A stretch of DNA of 60,495 nt. Origin: Achromobacter arsenitoxydans SY8. Its GTDB lineage: Bacteria > Pseudomonadota > Gammaproteobacteria > Burkholderiales > Burkholderiaceae_B. The notes under the pieces were generated by a model that had not been told where the DNA came from, did not search any database, and saw nothing but the letters and a program-made list of their open reading frames with translations. The position numbers and the translations under genes are program-made. Below, piece after piece: positions 1 to 8,500 of the stretch; positions within the stretch are counted from its first letter, which is position 1, and every line of letters begins with the position of its first letter. Where the stretch lies: NCBI RefSeq assembly GCF_000236785.1, contig NZ_AGUF01000079.1, positions 1 through 60,495 on the forward strand, given 5' to 3'.

Positions 1-3
1 AAG

Positions 4-27
4 AGCTCCGTTTTCGGGGCTTTTTTG
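4..27 (+). terminator. Intrinsic terminator of an upstream transcript
   Basis: AGCTCCG and CGGGGCT arms around a TTTT loop are followed by a run of six T. It ends whatever lies left of the window, before the tRNA cluster begins. Confidence 0.7.
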
Positions 28-80
28 TTTTATATAGTGTGAGACCTTGTTGTCTGAAGTTTGGGGCATCAGGACTTCCT

Positions 81-156
<76 letters not shown>

Positions 157-189
157 GTTTGCAGTACAGTAGTAAAGTTGTTCGTTCAG

Positions 190-265
190 GTCCCCTTCGT
201 CTAGAGGCCTAGGACATCACCCTTTCACGGTGAGTACAGGGGTTCGAATCCCCTAGGGGACGCCA
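190..265 (+). tRNA. tRNA-Glu (UUC anticodon)
   Basis: A 76-nt tRNA with acceptor arms GTCCCCT (190-196) and AGGGGAC (255-261), discriminator G and encoded CCA. The anticodon loop CTTTCAC reads UUC. The Ala-Glu-Asp order fits one multi-tRNA transcript. Confidence 0.97.
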
Positions 266-339
266 GCTCTTTCGCTGGCCAAGTAGTACAAACTGCCTTG
301 ACACCGCAGTGCATGAATGAAGTTTGCATAAGCCGCTGC

Positions 340-416
340 GGAGCGGTAGTTCAGTTGGTTAGAATACCGGCCTGTCACGCCGGGGGTCGCGGGTTCGAGC
401 CCCGTCCGCTCCGCCA
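340..416 (+). tRNA. tRNA-Asp (GUC anticodon)
   Basis: A 77-nt tRNA with acceptor arms GGAGCGG (340-346) and CCGCTCC (406-412), encoded CCA and loop CTGTCAC giving GUC. Followed 45 nt later by a strong terminator. Confidence 0.97.
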
Positions 417-461
417 AAGCACTTTGCGCTTATCAAACCGCTGCCAGTCAGCACCCGCCAA

Positions 462-487
462 AAGCTCCGGATTCCGGGGCTTTTTTG
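462..487 (+). terminator. Intrinsic terminator of the tRNA cluster
   Basis: AAGCTCCGG and CCGGGGCTT arms with an ATT loop, then six T. It separates the tRNA transcript from the regulator gene that follows. Confidence 0.85.
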
Positions 488-651
488 CTTTCCGCCGTTT
501 GCTTGAACACAACGCGCGCGCCCCATGCCGAGCGGACCAATCCGCCGCTTCGTCCCCCCTTCCCTCTGTCTCGTCCGTTTTGACCTCTGGACAGCGCCGC
601 TGCGCGCGCTCATGCTTGTGCGCATACGCAATGCGAAGCAAAGAGGCCCAC

Positions 652-2145
652 GTGACCCCGAACGACGCCGCCCCCCAAGCACATCGCCAACACCTGCAAA
701 GCATCATCGCAGGCCTGAACGAGGGCATCATCCTGCTTGAGGCCGACGGTTCGATCGCCTGGGCCAACGCCAGCGCGCTCGACCTGCACGGCGCCGAAAA
801 ACTGGAAGAACTGGGCGAGACCCCCGCAGGCTATCGCAAGCGATATACGCTCACCTACCGCAACCATCACCGCGTGCCCGCGCGGCAGTATCCATTCGAC
901 CGGCTGGCCGCCGGAGAAGAGTTCGACAACCTGCTCCTGGATCTGGCGCGCAAAGACGACGAGGATTTCCTGCGCCATGTGCTGGCGCGCGGCCTGGACC
1001 TGGATGATGGCGGCAGCCTGTCCTACCGCGTGCTGATCCTGCATGACCAGACCGGGCAGATCAACGCGGAACAGCGCTTCGAGCGCGCTTTTTCCGCGAA
1101 TCCCGCGCCCGCGCTGATCTGCCGGCTATCCGACCTGCGCTACGTCAAGGTCAACCAGGGATTCCTGGAGATGACCGGCTACCCGCGCGACGACGTGCTG
1201 GGCAAGTCCGCCTACGAACTCGACGTGCTGGATGGCGGCGACGACAAGGAAACCGCGGTCGCCAGGCTCAACGAAGGGCGGACGATTCCGCAGCGCGAAG
1301 CCGTGCTGAAACTGCCGGACGGCAGCAGCAAGTTCGTCGTGGTGGCCGGACAGCCCATCGACATGCAGGACGAGCCCTGCATGCTCTTCACCTTCATCGA
1401 CCTCGAGGGCCGCAAGCGGACCGAGCTGGCGTTGCGCGAAAGCGAGGAGCGCTTCTCCAAGGCCTTCCGCCTGGCGCCCGTACCCATGGCCGTCTGCGAT
1501 GGCGATACGCTGGAAGTGCTGGACATCAACGACGCCTTTGCGGCCGCCACGGGCCTGTCGCTGGAAGGCAGCGAAGCGCGGGATTTGCCCGCGCTGGGCC
1601 TGCTGCCCTACGAAGGCATGGCCGCCAGCCTGAAGCGCGGCGAAATCGCCCGCAACCGCGATGTCGTGCTGACCGCCCAGGACGGCGGGCAGCTCGACTG
1701 CCTGCTGTCGGCCGAACCCGTCATGATCGGCGGCCTGCGGCGCGTGTTGTTGGTGATGCAGGACATCACGGAGCGCAAGCGCTCCGAAACCGAACTGCTA
1801 ACGGCAATCGAAGCCGTCATGCAGGACACGTCGTGGTTCAGCCGCGGCATCATTGAAAAGCTGGCGCAACTGCGTGAACCCGCCCCCGCCACCCGCGACG
1901 TGGCCGAACTCGCGCAGCTAACGTCCCGCGAGCGCGAAGTCCTGGGTCTGCTATGCCAGGGCCACGACGACGACGGCATCGCCAAGGCGCTCAAGCTGTC
2001 GCGCAATACCGTGCGCAACCATGTGGCCACGATCTACAGCAAGATCGGCGTGCACCGGCGCAGCGCGGCCATCGTCTGGGCGCGCGACCGCGGCATCACG
2101 GGCCACGAAAGCGCGCGCGCCCGCGACAAGCGGCCAAAAAGCTGA
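652..2145 (+). CDS. PAS-domain LuxR-family transcriptional regulator
   Basis: A cytoplasmic regulator of about 497 residues. PAS-like segments cover roughly residues 12-60, 145-255 and 265-380; the second starts at FERAFSANPAP and the third at SEERFSKAFRLAPVPM, the usual PAS opening. A LuxR-type helix-turn-helix lies at about 424-485 (TSREREVLGLL, then SRNTVRNHVATIYSKIGV). There is no receiver or kinase domain, so the PAS modules probably sense a ligand or redox state directly. I chose the GTG at 652 because AGAGG lies 5 nt upstream; an in-frame ATG at 631 lacks such a site, and an earlier frame opening would run through tRNA-Asp. It stands alone between the tRNA terminator and bioB, so its targets cannot be read from context. 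Confidence 0.85.
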   Translation: MTPNDAAPQAHRQHLQSIIAGLNEGIILLEADGSIAWANASALDLHGAEKLEELGETPAGYRKRYTLTYRNHHRVPARQYPFDRLAAGEEFDNLLLDLARKDDEDFLRHVLARGLDLDDGGSLSYRVLILHDQTGQINAEQRFERAFSANPAPALICRLSDLRYVKVNQGFLEMTGYPRDDVLGKSAYELDVLDGGDDKETAVARLNEGRTIPQREAVLKLPDGSSKFVVVAGQPIDMQDEPCMLFTFIDLEGRKRTELALRESEERFSKAFRLAPVPMAVCDGDTLEVLDINDAFAAATGLSLEGSEARDLPALGLLPYEGMAASLKRGEIARNRDVVLTAQDGGQLDCLLSAEPVMIGGLRRVLLVMQDITERKRSETELLTAIEAVMQDTSWFSRGIIEKLAQLREPAPATRDVAELAQLTSREREVLGLLCQGHDDDGIAKALKLSRNTVRNHVATIYSKIGVHRRSAAIVWARDRGITGHESARARDKRPKS

Positions 2146-2155
2146 CGACGCGGTC

Positions 2156-2183
2156 GAAAATTACAATTTGAATCAAAATTTTC
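2156..2183. repeat. AT-rich inverted repeat in the bioB leader
   Basis: GAAAATT (2156-2162) and AATTTTC (2177-2183) flank a 14-nt AT-rich spacer. It lies in the 255-bp gap between the PAS-LuxR stop and bioB. It could be an operator or promoter element of bioB, or the end of the upstream transcript; nothing else in the gap is recognisable apart from the bioB ribosome site. Confidence 0.35.
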
Positions 2184-2400
2184 GGCCATTCCGGGTCGCC
2201 GAAGATGACGCCGCGTTAGAAGTCGCGAGTCTTCAAAAGCGGCCATTTTCTCCTTTCTTCCAATCAAATCGCCGCTAAAAATCGTCTTGCGGCCTGCATT
2301 GCGCAAACCCTGCACAGCTTCTTACGATCCGCCGATCCTGCCCTGAGCCTTCCGACGGCCCAGCGGCGTGATTCCGGCAAGACCGACAAGGAGCTCGACC

Positions 2401-3420
2401 ATGCAGACCGCCTACATCCCCGTCCCCACGCCGTCCAAGGCGCTGCCCGCCCCCGCCTGGAGCGCGGACGACATCATGGCGCTCTACGAGCTGCCGTTCA
2501 TGGATCTGGTGCACCAGGCGCAGAAGACGCACCGCACCCACTTCGACCCGAACGCCATCCAGCTGTCCAGCCTGCTGTCCATCAAGACTGGCGGCTGTCC
2601 CGAGGACTGCGCCTATTGCCCGCAGTCCTCGCACTACGACACTGGCGTGGACGCCGACAAGCTGATGCCGCTGGAAGACGTGGTGGCCGCGGCCGGCGCC
2701 GCTCAGGCCGGCGGCGCGCAGCGCTTCTGCATGGGCGCCGCATGGCGCAGCCCCAAGCCCCACCATCTTGAGGCCGTGGCCGAGATGGTCAGCGCCGTGA
2801 AGGCGCTGGGCCTGGAAACCTGCGTGACCCTCGGCATGCTGCGCGAAGGCCAGGCCGAGCAATTGAAGGACGCCGGGCTGGACTACTACAACCACAACCT
2901 GGACACCTCGCCCGAGTTCTACGGCAAGATCATTTCCACCCGCACCTACCAGGACCGCCTGGACACCCTGGACCGGGTGCGGGACGCCGGCATCAACGTG
3001 TGCTGCGGCGGCATCGTGGGCATGGGCGAATCGCGGCGCGAACGCGCGGGCCTGATCGCCCAGCTGGCCAGCATGGAGCCCTATCCCGAGTCCGTGCCGA
3101 TCAACAACCTGGTGCAGGTGGAAGGCACGCCGCTGTCGGGCGTGCAAGCGCTGGATCCGTTCGAGTTTGTGCGCACCATCGCGGTCGCGCGCATCGCCAT
3201 GCCGCGCGCGGCGGTGCGCCTGTCGGCCGGGCGCGAAGCCATGGACGACGCGCTGCAGGCGCTGTGCTTCATGGCCGGCGCCAATTCCATGTTCTACGGC
3301 GACGCGCTGCTGACGACGGCGAATCCGCAGATGGAGGCCGACCAGCGCCTGCTTGAACGCCTGGGCATGCGCATCGACGCGGCCCAGCACGTGCACCACG
3401 AGGCCACGGCATGCCGTTGA
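2401..3420 (+). CDS. bioB: Biotin synthase
   Basis: A 339-residue radical SAM enzyme that inserts sulfur into dethiobiotin, the last step of biotin synthesis. The SAM-cluster motif C66-x3-C70-x2-C73 sits in [12 protein letters not shown]. The later [19 protein letters not shown] and [11 protein letters not shown] segments are typical of BioB, and RLSAGRE near residue 270 supplies the conserved arginine of the [2Fe-2S] site. The ATG at 2401 has AAGGAG 6 nt upstream; an in-frame earlier start would put a non-homologous extension on the protein. No bioA, bioD or bioF is adjacent. The stop overlaps the next gene by 10 bp, suggesting joint transcription. Confidence 0.97.
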   Translation: MQTAYIPVPTPSKALPAPAWSADDIMALYELPFMDLVHQAQKTHRTHFDPNAIQLSSLLSIKTGGCPEDCAYCPQSSHYDTGVDADKLMPLEDVVAAAGAAQAGGAQRFCMGAAWRSPKPHHLEAVAEMVSAVKALGLETCVTLGMLREGQAEQLKDAGLDYYNHNLDTSPEFYGKIISTRTYQDRLDTLDRVRDAGINVCCGGIVGMGESRRERAGLIAQLASMEPYPESVPINNLVQVEGTPLSGVQALDPFEFVRTIAVARIAMPRAAVRLSAGREAMDDALQALCFMAGANSMFYGDALLTTANPQMEADQRLLERLGMRIDAAQHVHHEATACR

Positions 3421-4286
3421 CGCCGGGCCTGCTGTATCTGGCCGCCAGCGTCGCGTGCAGCGTCTCGGTGGCCGTGATGCTCAAGCTCGCCCGCCGCTGG
3501 CAGGTGGACGTGCGCCAGGCGATCGCCATGAACTACGCCGTGGCCGCCCTGCTCTGCTGGGCGGTGCTGCGCCCCGATCCGGCGCGCCTGCTGGCGCCGC
3601 AGACGCCGTGGTTCGTGCTGGCGGCGCTGGGCGTGCTGCTGCCCAGCGTGTTCCTGGCGATGGCCGCGGCGCTGCGGCACGCCGGCATCGTGCGCAGCGA
3701 CGCCGCCCAGCGCCTGTCCCTCTTCATTCCGCTGCTGGCCGCGTTCCTGCTGTTTGGCGAGCCAGTCAGCGGCCGCAAGCTGGCGGCGATCCTGCTGGCC
3801 TTCTGCGCCTTGTTCTGCCTGCTGCGGCAGCCGCAGCGGGCGCCTGGAGCGGCGGCGCCGGCGGACGGCCGGGCGATGTGGCTGTGGCCGCTGGCGGTAT
3901 GGGTCGGCTATGGCGTGATCGACATTCTGTTCAAGCAGGTGGCGCGCACCGGCACGGCCTTCGCGGGCGGTTTGCTGCTGGCCTTCCTGATGGCCGGCGC
4001 CCTGATGCTGGCCTATCTGCTCTGGCGCCGCGTGCGCTGGCAGGCGCGCCATGTGGCTGCCGGCGTGGCGCTGGGGCTGGCCAACTTCGGCAATATCCTG
4101 ACCTATGTCCGGGCGCACCAGTCCTTGCCCGAACACCCTGCGCTGGTGTTTGCGTCGATGAACATGGGCGTGATTACGCTAGGCACCCTGGTCGGAGCCC
4201 TGGCCTTTCGCGAGCCCCTGACGCGGCTGAACATCCTGGGCATCGCGCTGGCCCTGTCGGCCATCGTACTGATGACGCCCTGGTAA
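3411..4286 (+). CDS. EamA/DMT-family membrane transporter
   Basis: A 291-residue, roughly ten-helix inner-membrane protein of two related halves, as in drug/metabolite transporters of the EamA type. The second half ends [16 protein letters not shown], the usual last helix. Its start lies inside the end of bioB and has no clear ribosome site, so translation is probably coupled. The substrate cannot be told from sequence; the link to bioB may be positional only. It converges with an MFS gene 10 bp away. Confidence 0.85.
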   Translation: MPLTPGLLYLAASVACSVSVAVMLKLARRWQVDVRQAIAMNYAVAALLCWAVLRPDPARLLAPQTPWFVLAALGVLLPSVFLAMAAALRHAGIVRSDAAQRLSLFIPLLAAFLLFGEPVSGRKLAAILLAFCALFCLLRQPQRAPGAAAPADGRAMWLWPLAVWVGYGVIDILFKQVARTGTAFAGGLLLAFLMAGALMLAYLLWRRVRWQARHVAAGVALGLANFGNILTYVRAHQSLPEHPALVFASMNMGVITLGTLVGALAFREPLTRLNILGIALALSAIVLMTPW

Positions 4287-4296
4287 GGGCGCCGGT

Positions 4297-5700
4297 TCAG
4301 GTGCCGGTGCGCACCTGGCGTTCCGGCTCGGCGGCGGCGTCGCCGGTCGCGTCCTGCGATGCGGCGTCGGCGCCCGCCGCTTCCGGCGCGGCGTCGGACG
4401 CGGTCTCGGGCGGCGCAGGCGCGGCCGAAGGATCGGGATGCACCATTTCCATGGCGATGTCGTTTTCCGGATCCACCCGCGGATCCAGCACCGCCGCGGC
4501 GGGCGAGCTCTGCAGGGTGTCCGGCATGGGCACGAAGTGCGTCGGCGCCTCGTCGACCTGGTGCGCGCCGGTGACGCGGGTGGGACGCACCTGCCAGACC
4601 AGGATCACGGCGCACGCCGAGATAAAAACGTAATACATGCTGGGGCCGCCCAGGGACATCATCAGCCCCGCGATCATGGGACCGATGCACGCGCCGACCC
4701 CGTAGGTCATGAGCAGCACGGCCGACAGGCTGACGCGCCGCTCGGACTCGACGTGGTCATTGGCGAACGCCGCGCCCAGCGGATAGAGGGTGAACTGCAA
4801 CACGCCGAAGACGCAGGACATGGCGACCAGCGCCCAGAACGGCAGCGCGATCCAGCCCCACATGACCGTAGGCAGCAGGACCAGCAGCAAGGCATTGAAA
4901 CGGATGAGGCCCGCGCGGTTGATCCGGTCAGACAGCCAGCCCATGGGCCATTGCGACAGCAGGCCCGCGGTGACCGCCGCGGCCACGAAGACGGCGGCCT
5001 GCGAGGTGGACAGGCCGTGCTTGGCGCCATACACGGCCGCCAGGCCGTAGAAGGCCCCGGAAAGATTGCCCGCCACGAACAGCACCGTCATGGACAAGGG
5101 CACGCGGCGCATGAAGAACCGGACGTCCAGCGGCGCCGGCAGCGGCGTGGGCGGGTGCGAACGGGCGGTGACCGCCAGCGGCACCAGGCACAGCACCAGG
5201 CACATGGCCACCAGGGTCAGCGGGCGCAGGTCCAGCGTGGCATAGGCGGTCAGCGCCAGCTGGCCCAGCACGGTGCCAAGGCCGGAGACGACCATGTAGA
5301 CCGAGAACACCCGGCCGCGCTGGTGGTTTTCCGTCTGTTCGTTCAGCCAGCTCTCGATGACCATGAATTCGGTCACCATCACGATGCCCGATATGACGCG
5401 GAACACCAGCCACATGGGCATGGAGTCCACCAAGGTCTGCGCCAGGATCATGCTGGTGGCGATGGCCGCACAGGCAACGAAGGCCCGGATGTGGCCGACG
5501 CGGATGATGAGCTTGTGCCCCAGCCGCGCACCGCAGACCAGGCCCAGGTAGTAACCGGCGATCAGCGTGCCGATCCACACTTCGCTGACCGACTGGGCGG
5601 TCAGCCTCAGGCCCATGTAGGTATTGAACAGACCCGTGCCGATGAGCATCAGCAAGGTCGCAAAATAAAGCGACGAGAACGATGAGATGGTGGAGAGCAT
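4297..5700 (-). CDS. MFS transporter (YcaD-like) with a long acidic C-terminal tail
   Basis: A 467-residue major facilitator. Twelve hydrophobic segments fill about residues 1-385, with GYYLGLVCGARLGHKLIIRVGHIR as the loop 2-3 signature and WLSDR as the equivalent in the second half. The YcaD-type phrase IESWLNEQT is present. The last ~80 residues are a soluble tail rich in Ala, Pro, Asp and Glu, not needed for the fold and unusual for the family. The ATG at 5700 starts right at the first helix; a TTG 48 nt upstream is an alternative. Substrate unknown. Confidence 0.85.
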   Translation of the reverse strand: MLSTISSFSSLYFATLLMLIGTGLFNTYMGLRLTAQSVSEVWIGTLIAGYYLGLVCGARLGHKLIIRVGHIRAFVACAAIATSMILAQTLVDSMPMWLVFRVISGIVMVTEFMVIESWLNEQTENHQRGRVFSVYMVVSGLGTVLGQLALTAYATLDLRPLTLVAMCLVLCLVPLAVTARSHPPTPLPAPLDVRFFMRRVPLSMTVLFVAGNLSGAFYGLAAVYGAKHGLSTSQAAVFVAAAVTAGLLSQWPMGWLSDRINRAGLIRFNALLLVLLPTVMWGWIALPFWALVAMSCVFGVLQFTLYPLGAAFANDHVESERRVSLSAVLLMTYGVGACIGPMIAGLMMSLGGPSMYYVFISACAVILVWQVRPTRVTGAHQVDEAPTHFVPMPDTLQSSPAAAVLDPRVDPENDIAMEMVHPDPSAAPAPPETASDAAPEAAGADAASQDATGDAAAEPERQVRTGT

Positions 5701-5784
5701 GGCGTCGGCAACCGCTGCGGGCGGTAGCGCGGCGGGCCGCCTGGGCAACCCGCGCGCTGAACGGTAAAACAGGAACCGCGGGGA

Positions 5785-6288
5785 TCAGGCCTGCGAGAGC
5801 ATCGTGGCCGCGTCGCTGACTTCGAACTTGCCAGGCGCTTCCACGTTGAGTTGCTTCACGACGCCATCGACGATCAGGGCGGAGTAGCGCTGCGAGCGCA
5901 CGCCCATGCCGCGCTGGATCAGGTCCAGTTCGAGGCCGAGTTCCTTGGTCCACAGCGCGGAGCCGTCGGCCAGCATGCGAACCTTGCCTTCGGTCTTTTG
6001 TTCACGGCCCCAGGCGCCCATGACGAAGGCGTCGTTGACGGACACGCACCAGATTTCATCAACGCCCTTGGCCTTCAGGGCGGCGGCCTGTTCGACGTAG
6101 CCGGGCAGGTGCTTGGCCGAGCAGGTGGGCGTGAAGGCGCCCGGCACGGCGAACAGCGCGATGGTCTTGCCGCGGGTCAGGTCGGCGACCTGGAACGCAT
6201 TGGGACCGAGCGAGCAGCCGGCGGTTTCGGTTTCGATGAATTCGGTCAGGGTGCCATCGGGCACGCGGTCGCCGACTTTGATCGTCAT
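5785..6288 (-). CDS. Peroxiredoxin, Prx5 type
   Basis: A 167-residue thiol peroxidase that reduces hydrogen peroxide and alkyl hydroperoxides. The peroxidatic cysteine is C56 in VPGAFTPTCS, the Prx5 signature. The start MTIKVGDRVPDGTL has GGAGA a few bases upstream on the minus strand, which favours ATG 6288 over an ATG four codons earlier. C25 is a second cysteine. No glutaredoxin domain is fused, so the reductant must come in trans. It stands alone, with a 245-bp gap upstream. Confidence 0.93.
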   Translation of the reverse strand: MTIKVGDRVPDGTLTEFIETETAGCSLGPNAFQVADLTRGKTIALFAVPGAFTPTCSAKHLPGYVEQAAALKAKGVDEIWCVSVNDAFVMGAWGREQKTEGKVRMLADGSALWTKELGLELDLIQRGMGVRSQRYSALIVDGVVKQLNVEAPGKFEVSDAATMLSQA

Positions 6289-6533
6289 GGGGATCTCCAA
6301 GGTAAAGGGGGTAATGCATTGAGGCAGGAGCGCCTCACAGCCCTCATCATAGTTCGTGCGCGGCCCGCCTGCTGCCTTTGATGGCCGCGGGAAAGAAAGA
6401 TGAACAGTCTGAAACGACTCAACACTGCGGATACACGGCTGGGAAACGGGCGCTTGTCATAATGCCGTGGTGACCATCGCCCGCCGCGGCTGCGCTGGCA
6501 GCGCGCCGGGAGGGCTTCAAATGGAGACTTTCG

Positions 6534-6956
6534 ATGCGCAAGACCTTGACCGGGCTGGCCTTGGCGCTGGCCGCCGCCGCTCCGGCCTGGGCGGCTCCGG
6601 ATGCCGCCGAACAGGCCCAATACGACTCCTTCGTTGTTGCCGCGGGCGCCTCCAATGGCGCGGCGCGCGCGTGCGGTGCGTCAGAACCCGACCTGGCCCA
6701 GCACCAGGACACGGCGCGCAAGAACCTGCAGCGCTATGCCGAGGAATACGAGTTCTCTGCCGGCCAGTATGACGCGCTGTTCCAGAAGGGACAGGCTGAG
6801 GGCAAGAAGATGATGGACGACATGAAACGGTCCGGGGTGGACGGATGCCGGGGCGTGCTCGGGGGGTTTCAGAGCGAGCGGGTGATGAAGTATGAGGAGA
6901 TGAAGCGGGCGTTGGCGGAAGTCAGCGATGGACTGCCCGGGGAGAAGGCGCGGTAG
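6534..6956 (+). CDS. Small exported protein, function unknown
   Basis: 140 residues with a clear Sec signal peptide (MRKTLTGLALALAAAAPAWA, cut near residue 20). The mature part is polar and probably helical, with only two cysteines, C47 and C105, that could form one disulfide in the periplasm. GGAG sits 7 nt before the ATG. I do not recognise the family. It stands between the divergent peroxiredoxin gene and a gene-free repeat region. Confidence 0.75.
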   Translation: MRKTLTGLALALAAAAPAWAAPDAAEQAQYDSFVVAAGASNGAARACGASEPDLAQHQDTARKNLQRYAEEYEFSAGQYDALFQKGQAEGKKMMDDMKRSGVDGCRGVLGGFQSERVMKYEEMKRALAEVSDGLPGEKAR

Positions 6957-6997
6957 GTGGTTGGGCTTGGGCTTGGGATGATTTGAGTTCTTGAGAC

Positions 6998-7161
6998 GCC
7001 TGGCGCGCCGGCCACCTGGGCCGCGCGGGGCAACGATTGCGGTCCGGAGCCTTCGCTCCGGACTGCCCCGTCGTCATCTTCGTTGTCGCCTCCGGCGACG
7101 CCTTCAGATTCCCTCGGGCTTATCGACGCCCCGCGCAGCCCAGGCGGCCGACACGCCAGGC
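6998..7161. repeat. Long imperfect inverted repeat with inner hairpins
   Basis: A 34-nt left arm (6998-7031, starting GCCTGGCGCGCCGGCC) pairs with a right arm (7128-7161) with four mismatches. Between them is a perfect hairpin GTCCGGAGC-CTTC-GCTCCGGAC (7042-7063) and a smaller one GTCGCC-TCC-GGCGAC (about 7085-7099). The unit could fold as a branched cruciform or RNA. Frames through it are short and have no coding character. Origin is unclear; a dispersed palindromic element of the host genome is likely. Confidence 0.75.
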
Positions 7162-7393
7162 TCTAGCGTTGAAATTTCACGGTCGTGGGGGCGGATGGGG
7201 TTCTTTAGGTTCTTACCGCGGGTGGGGAAGTGGTGGAATATCTTGCGGGGCCCGCCCCCGGCCGGCCGCGCGGGCGGCCTTTGGGGGCTTACGCGCCGTC
7301 TTGCGTCGGGGCGGCGACGCTTCGCGTGTTGGCGCCCTCGCTTTCTTTGAGTTCTTGCCAAAGAGATGCGTTCGTGCCTAGGTGTCTGCCCAA
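7162..7393. other. Gene-free GC-rich spacer
   Basis: Short G/C-rich tracts (GGGGCCCGCCCCCGGCC near 7246) and phrases such as TTGAGTTCTTGCC that echo the sequence left of the inverted repeat at 6983-6996. I see no convincing gene, promoter or RNA here. Confidence 0.5.
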
Positions 7394-7551
7394 GGTGTCT
7401 GGCACCCCAGGGAGATGACCGTCAGGCCAAAGCCGATCTCACGCGGGTGACAGACACCATTGCATGCCGGTCACGTAGCCCAGGTGTCTGACACCTCAGG
7501 GACGTGACCGCCAGACCAAAGCCGACCTCACGCGGGTGTCAGACACCAATG
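7394..7551. repeat. Two direct copies of a ~68-bp unit with palindromic ends
   Basis: Copy A (about 7394-7462) and copy B (about 7483-7551) are offset by 89 bp and differ at only a few positions. Each begins with a GGTGTCTGRCACC-type palindrome and ends GGGTGWCAGACACC; inside both are GACCGYCAGRCCAAAGCCGA and CTCACGCGGG. In copy B the two ends are complementary, so each copy is itself an inverted-repeat unit. Similar GGTGTC/GACACC units are, as far as I know, common between genes in Bordetella and Achromobacter. Confidence 0.8.
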
Positions 7552-7554
7552 CGA

Positions 7555-8433
7555 TTACACCCCGTTCTGCTTGAACCAGTCCAGCATCCGGGTCCAGGCC
7601 TGCTCGGCCTCGGCCTTGCGGTAGGAGGGGCGGTAGTCGGCGTGGAAGGCGTGGGGGGCTTCGGGGTAGATGTCGATGCGGGAGGCCTTGGCTGAGGCGG
7701 AGCCCTTGGCCAGTTCGATGCGCATGCGGTCGACGTCGGCCTGGGAGATGCCGGCGTCTTTGCCGCCATAGGCGCCGAGGACGGGCGCCTTCAGGTCATT
7801 GACGATGGCCAGCACCGGCTTTGGCTTGAGTTCGCTCGGTTCGCCCGCCAGTTGGCCGTACCAGGCCGCGCCGGCCTTCAGCTTGGGATTGTGGGCGGCA
7901 TAGAGCCAGACCTGGCGGCCGCCCCAGCAGAAGCCCAGGATGCCCAGTCTGTCGGGGTTGCCGCCGTGGGCCGCGGCCCAGGCGGCCGTGGCGTCCAGGT
8001 CGCCCTGCACCTGCTTGTCCGGCACCTTGCTGACGATTTCGGCCTGCAGTTTGGGGATCTCGGTGTATTTGGACGGGTCGCCCTGGCGCGCATAGAGTTC
8101 CGGGGCGATGGCCAGGTAGCCCTGGTGGGCCAGGCGGCGGCAGACGTCCTGGATGTATTCGTGCACGCCGAAGATTTCCTGCACCACGATCAGCGTGGGC
8201 AGGTTCTTCTTGCCCTGCGGCGCGGCGTGGTAGGCCGGGATCTTGCCGTCCGGCGAGGGAATGTCGATCTTGCCGGCCACGAGGCCGTTGGCGTCCGTGG
8301 AGATGGCGGTGCTTGCCACCGCCGGGCCCGCCGCCAGCGAGAAGCCCGCCGCCACCGTGGTGGCGATGAAGCCCCGCCGGTCCAGCCGCAGGGGCGGAAG
8401 CAGGCTGTCGAACTGCGCGTCCTGGTCTTTCAT
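7555..8433 (-). CDS. Tat-exported dienelactone hydrolase family protein
   Basis: A 292-residue alpha/beta hydrolase. The nucleophile is C169 in GFCWGG, with D226 (YGGKDAG) and H264 (HAFHADY) completing the Cys-Asp-His triad of dienelactone hydrolases. Residues 18-40 carry a twin-arginine signal (DRRGFIATTVAAGFSLAAG), so the folded enzyme is probably exported to the periplasm; most characterised dienelactone hydrolases in chlorocatechol pathways are cytoplasmic. AGGAG precedes the ATG. No aromatic-degradation genes are nearby, so the substrate is open. It lies 67 bp after the DUF748 gene on the same strand. Confidence 0.88.
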   Translation of the reverse strand: MKDQDAQFDSLLPPLRLDRRGFIATTVAAGFSLAAGPAVASTAISTDANGLVAGKIDIPSPDGKIPAYHAAPQGKKNLPTLIVVQEIFGVHEYIQDVCRRLAHQGYLAIAPELYARQGDPSKYTEIPKLQAEIVSKVPDKQVQGDLDATAAWAAAHGGNPDRLGILGFCWGGRQVWLYAAHNPKLKAGAAWYGQLAGEPSELKPKPVLAIVNDLKAPVLGAYGGKDAGISQADVDRMRIELAKGSASAKASRIDIYPEAPHAFHADYRPSYRKAEAEQAWTRMLDWFKQNGV

Positions 8434-8464
8434 CGAGAATCTCCTGGAAAAAGACGGGCTCGGA

Positions 8465-8482
8465 GGGACGCGCCCGCGTCCC
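8465..8482 (-). repeat. Perfect GC hairpin between the DUF748 and hydrolase genes
   Basis: GGGACGCG-CC-CGCGTCCC forms a perfect stem in the 67-bp gap. There is no T run, so at most it is a weak or Rho-assisted stop. Confidence 0.4.
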
Positions 8483-8500
8483 TGCCTGGGCCTGCCGAGT

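Noticed and set aside
298-651. A longer N-terminus for the PAS-LuxR regulator
   Set aside because: The frame would begin before and run through tRNA-Asp and its terminator.
7394-7551. A CRISPR array
   Set aside because: Only two copies, with palindromic ends and no variable spacers of regular length.
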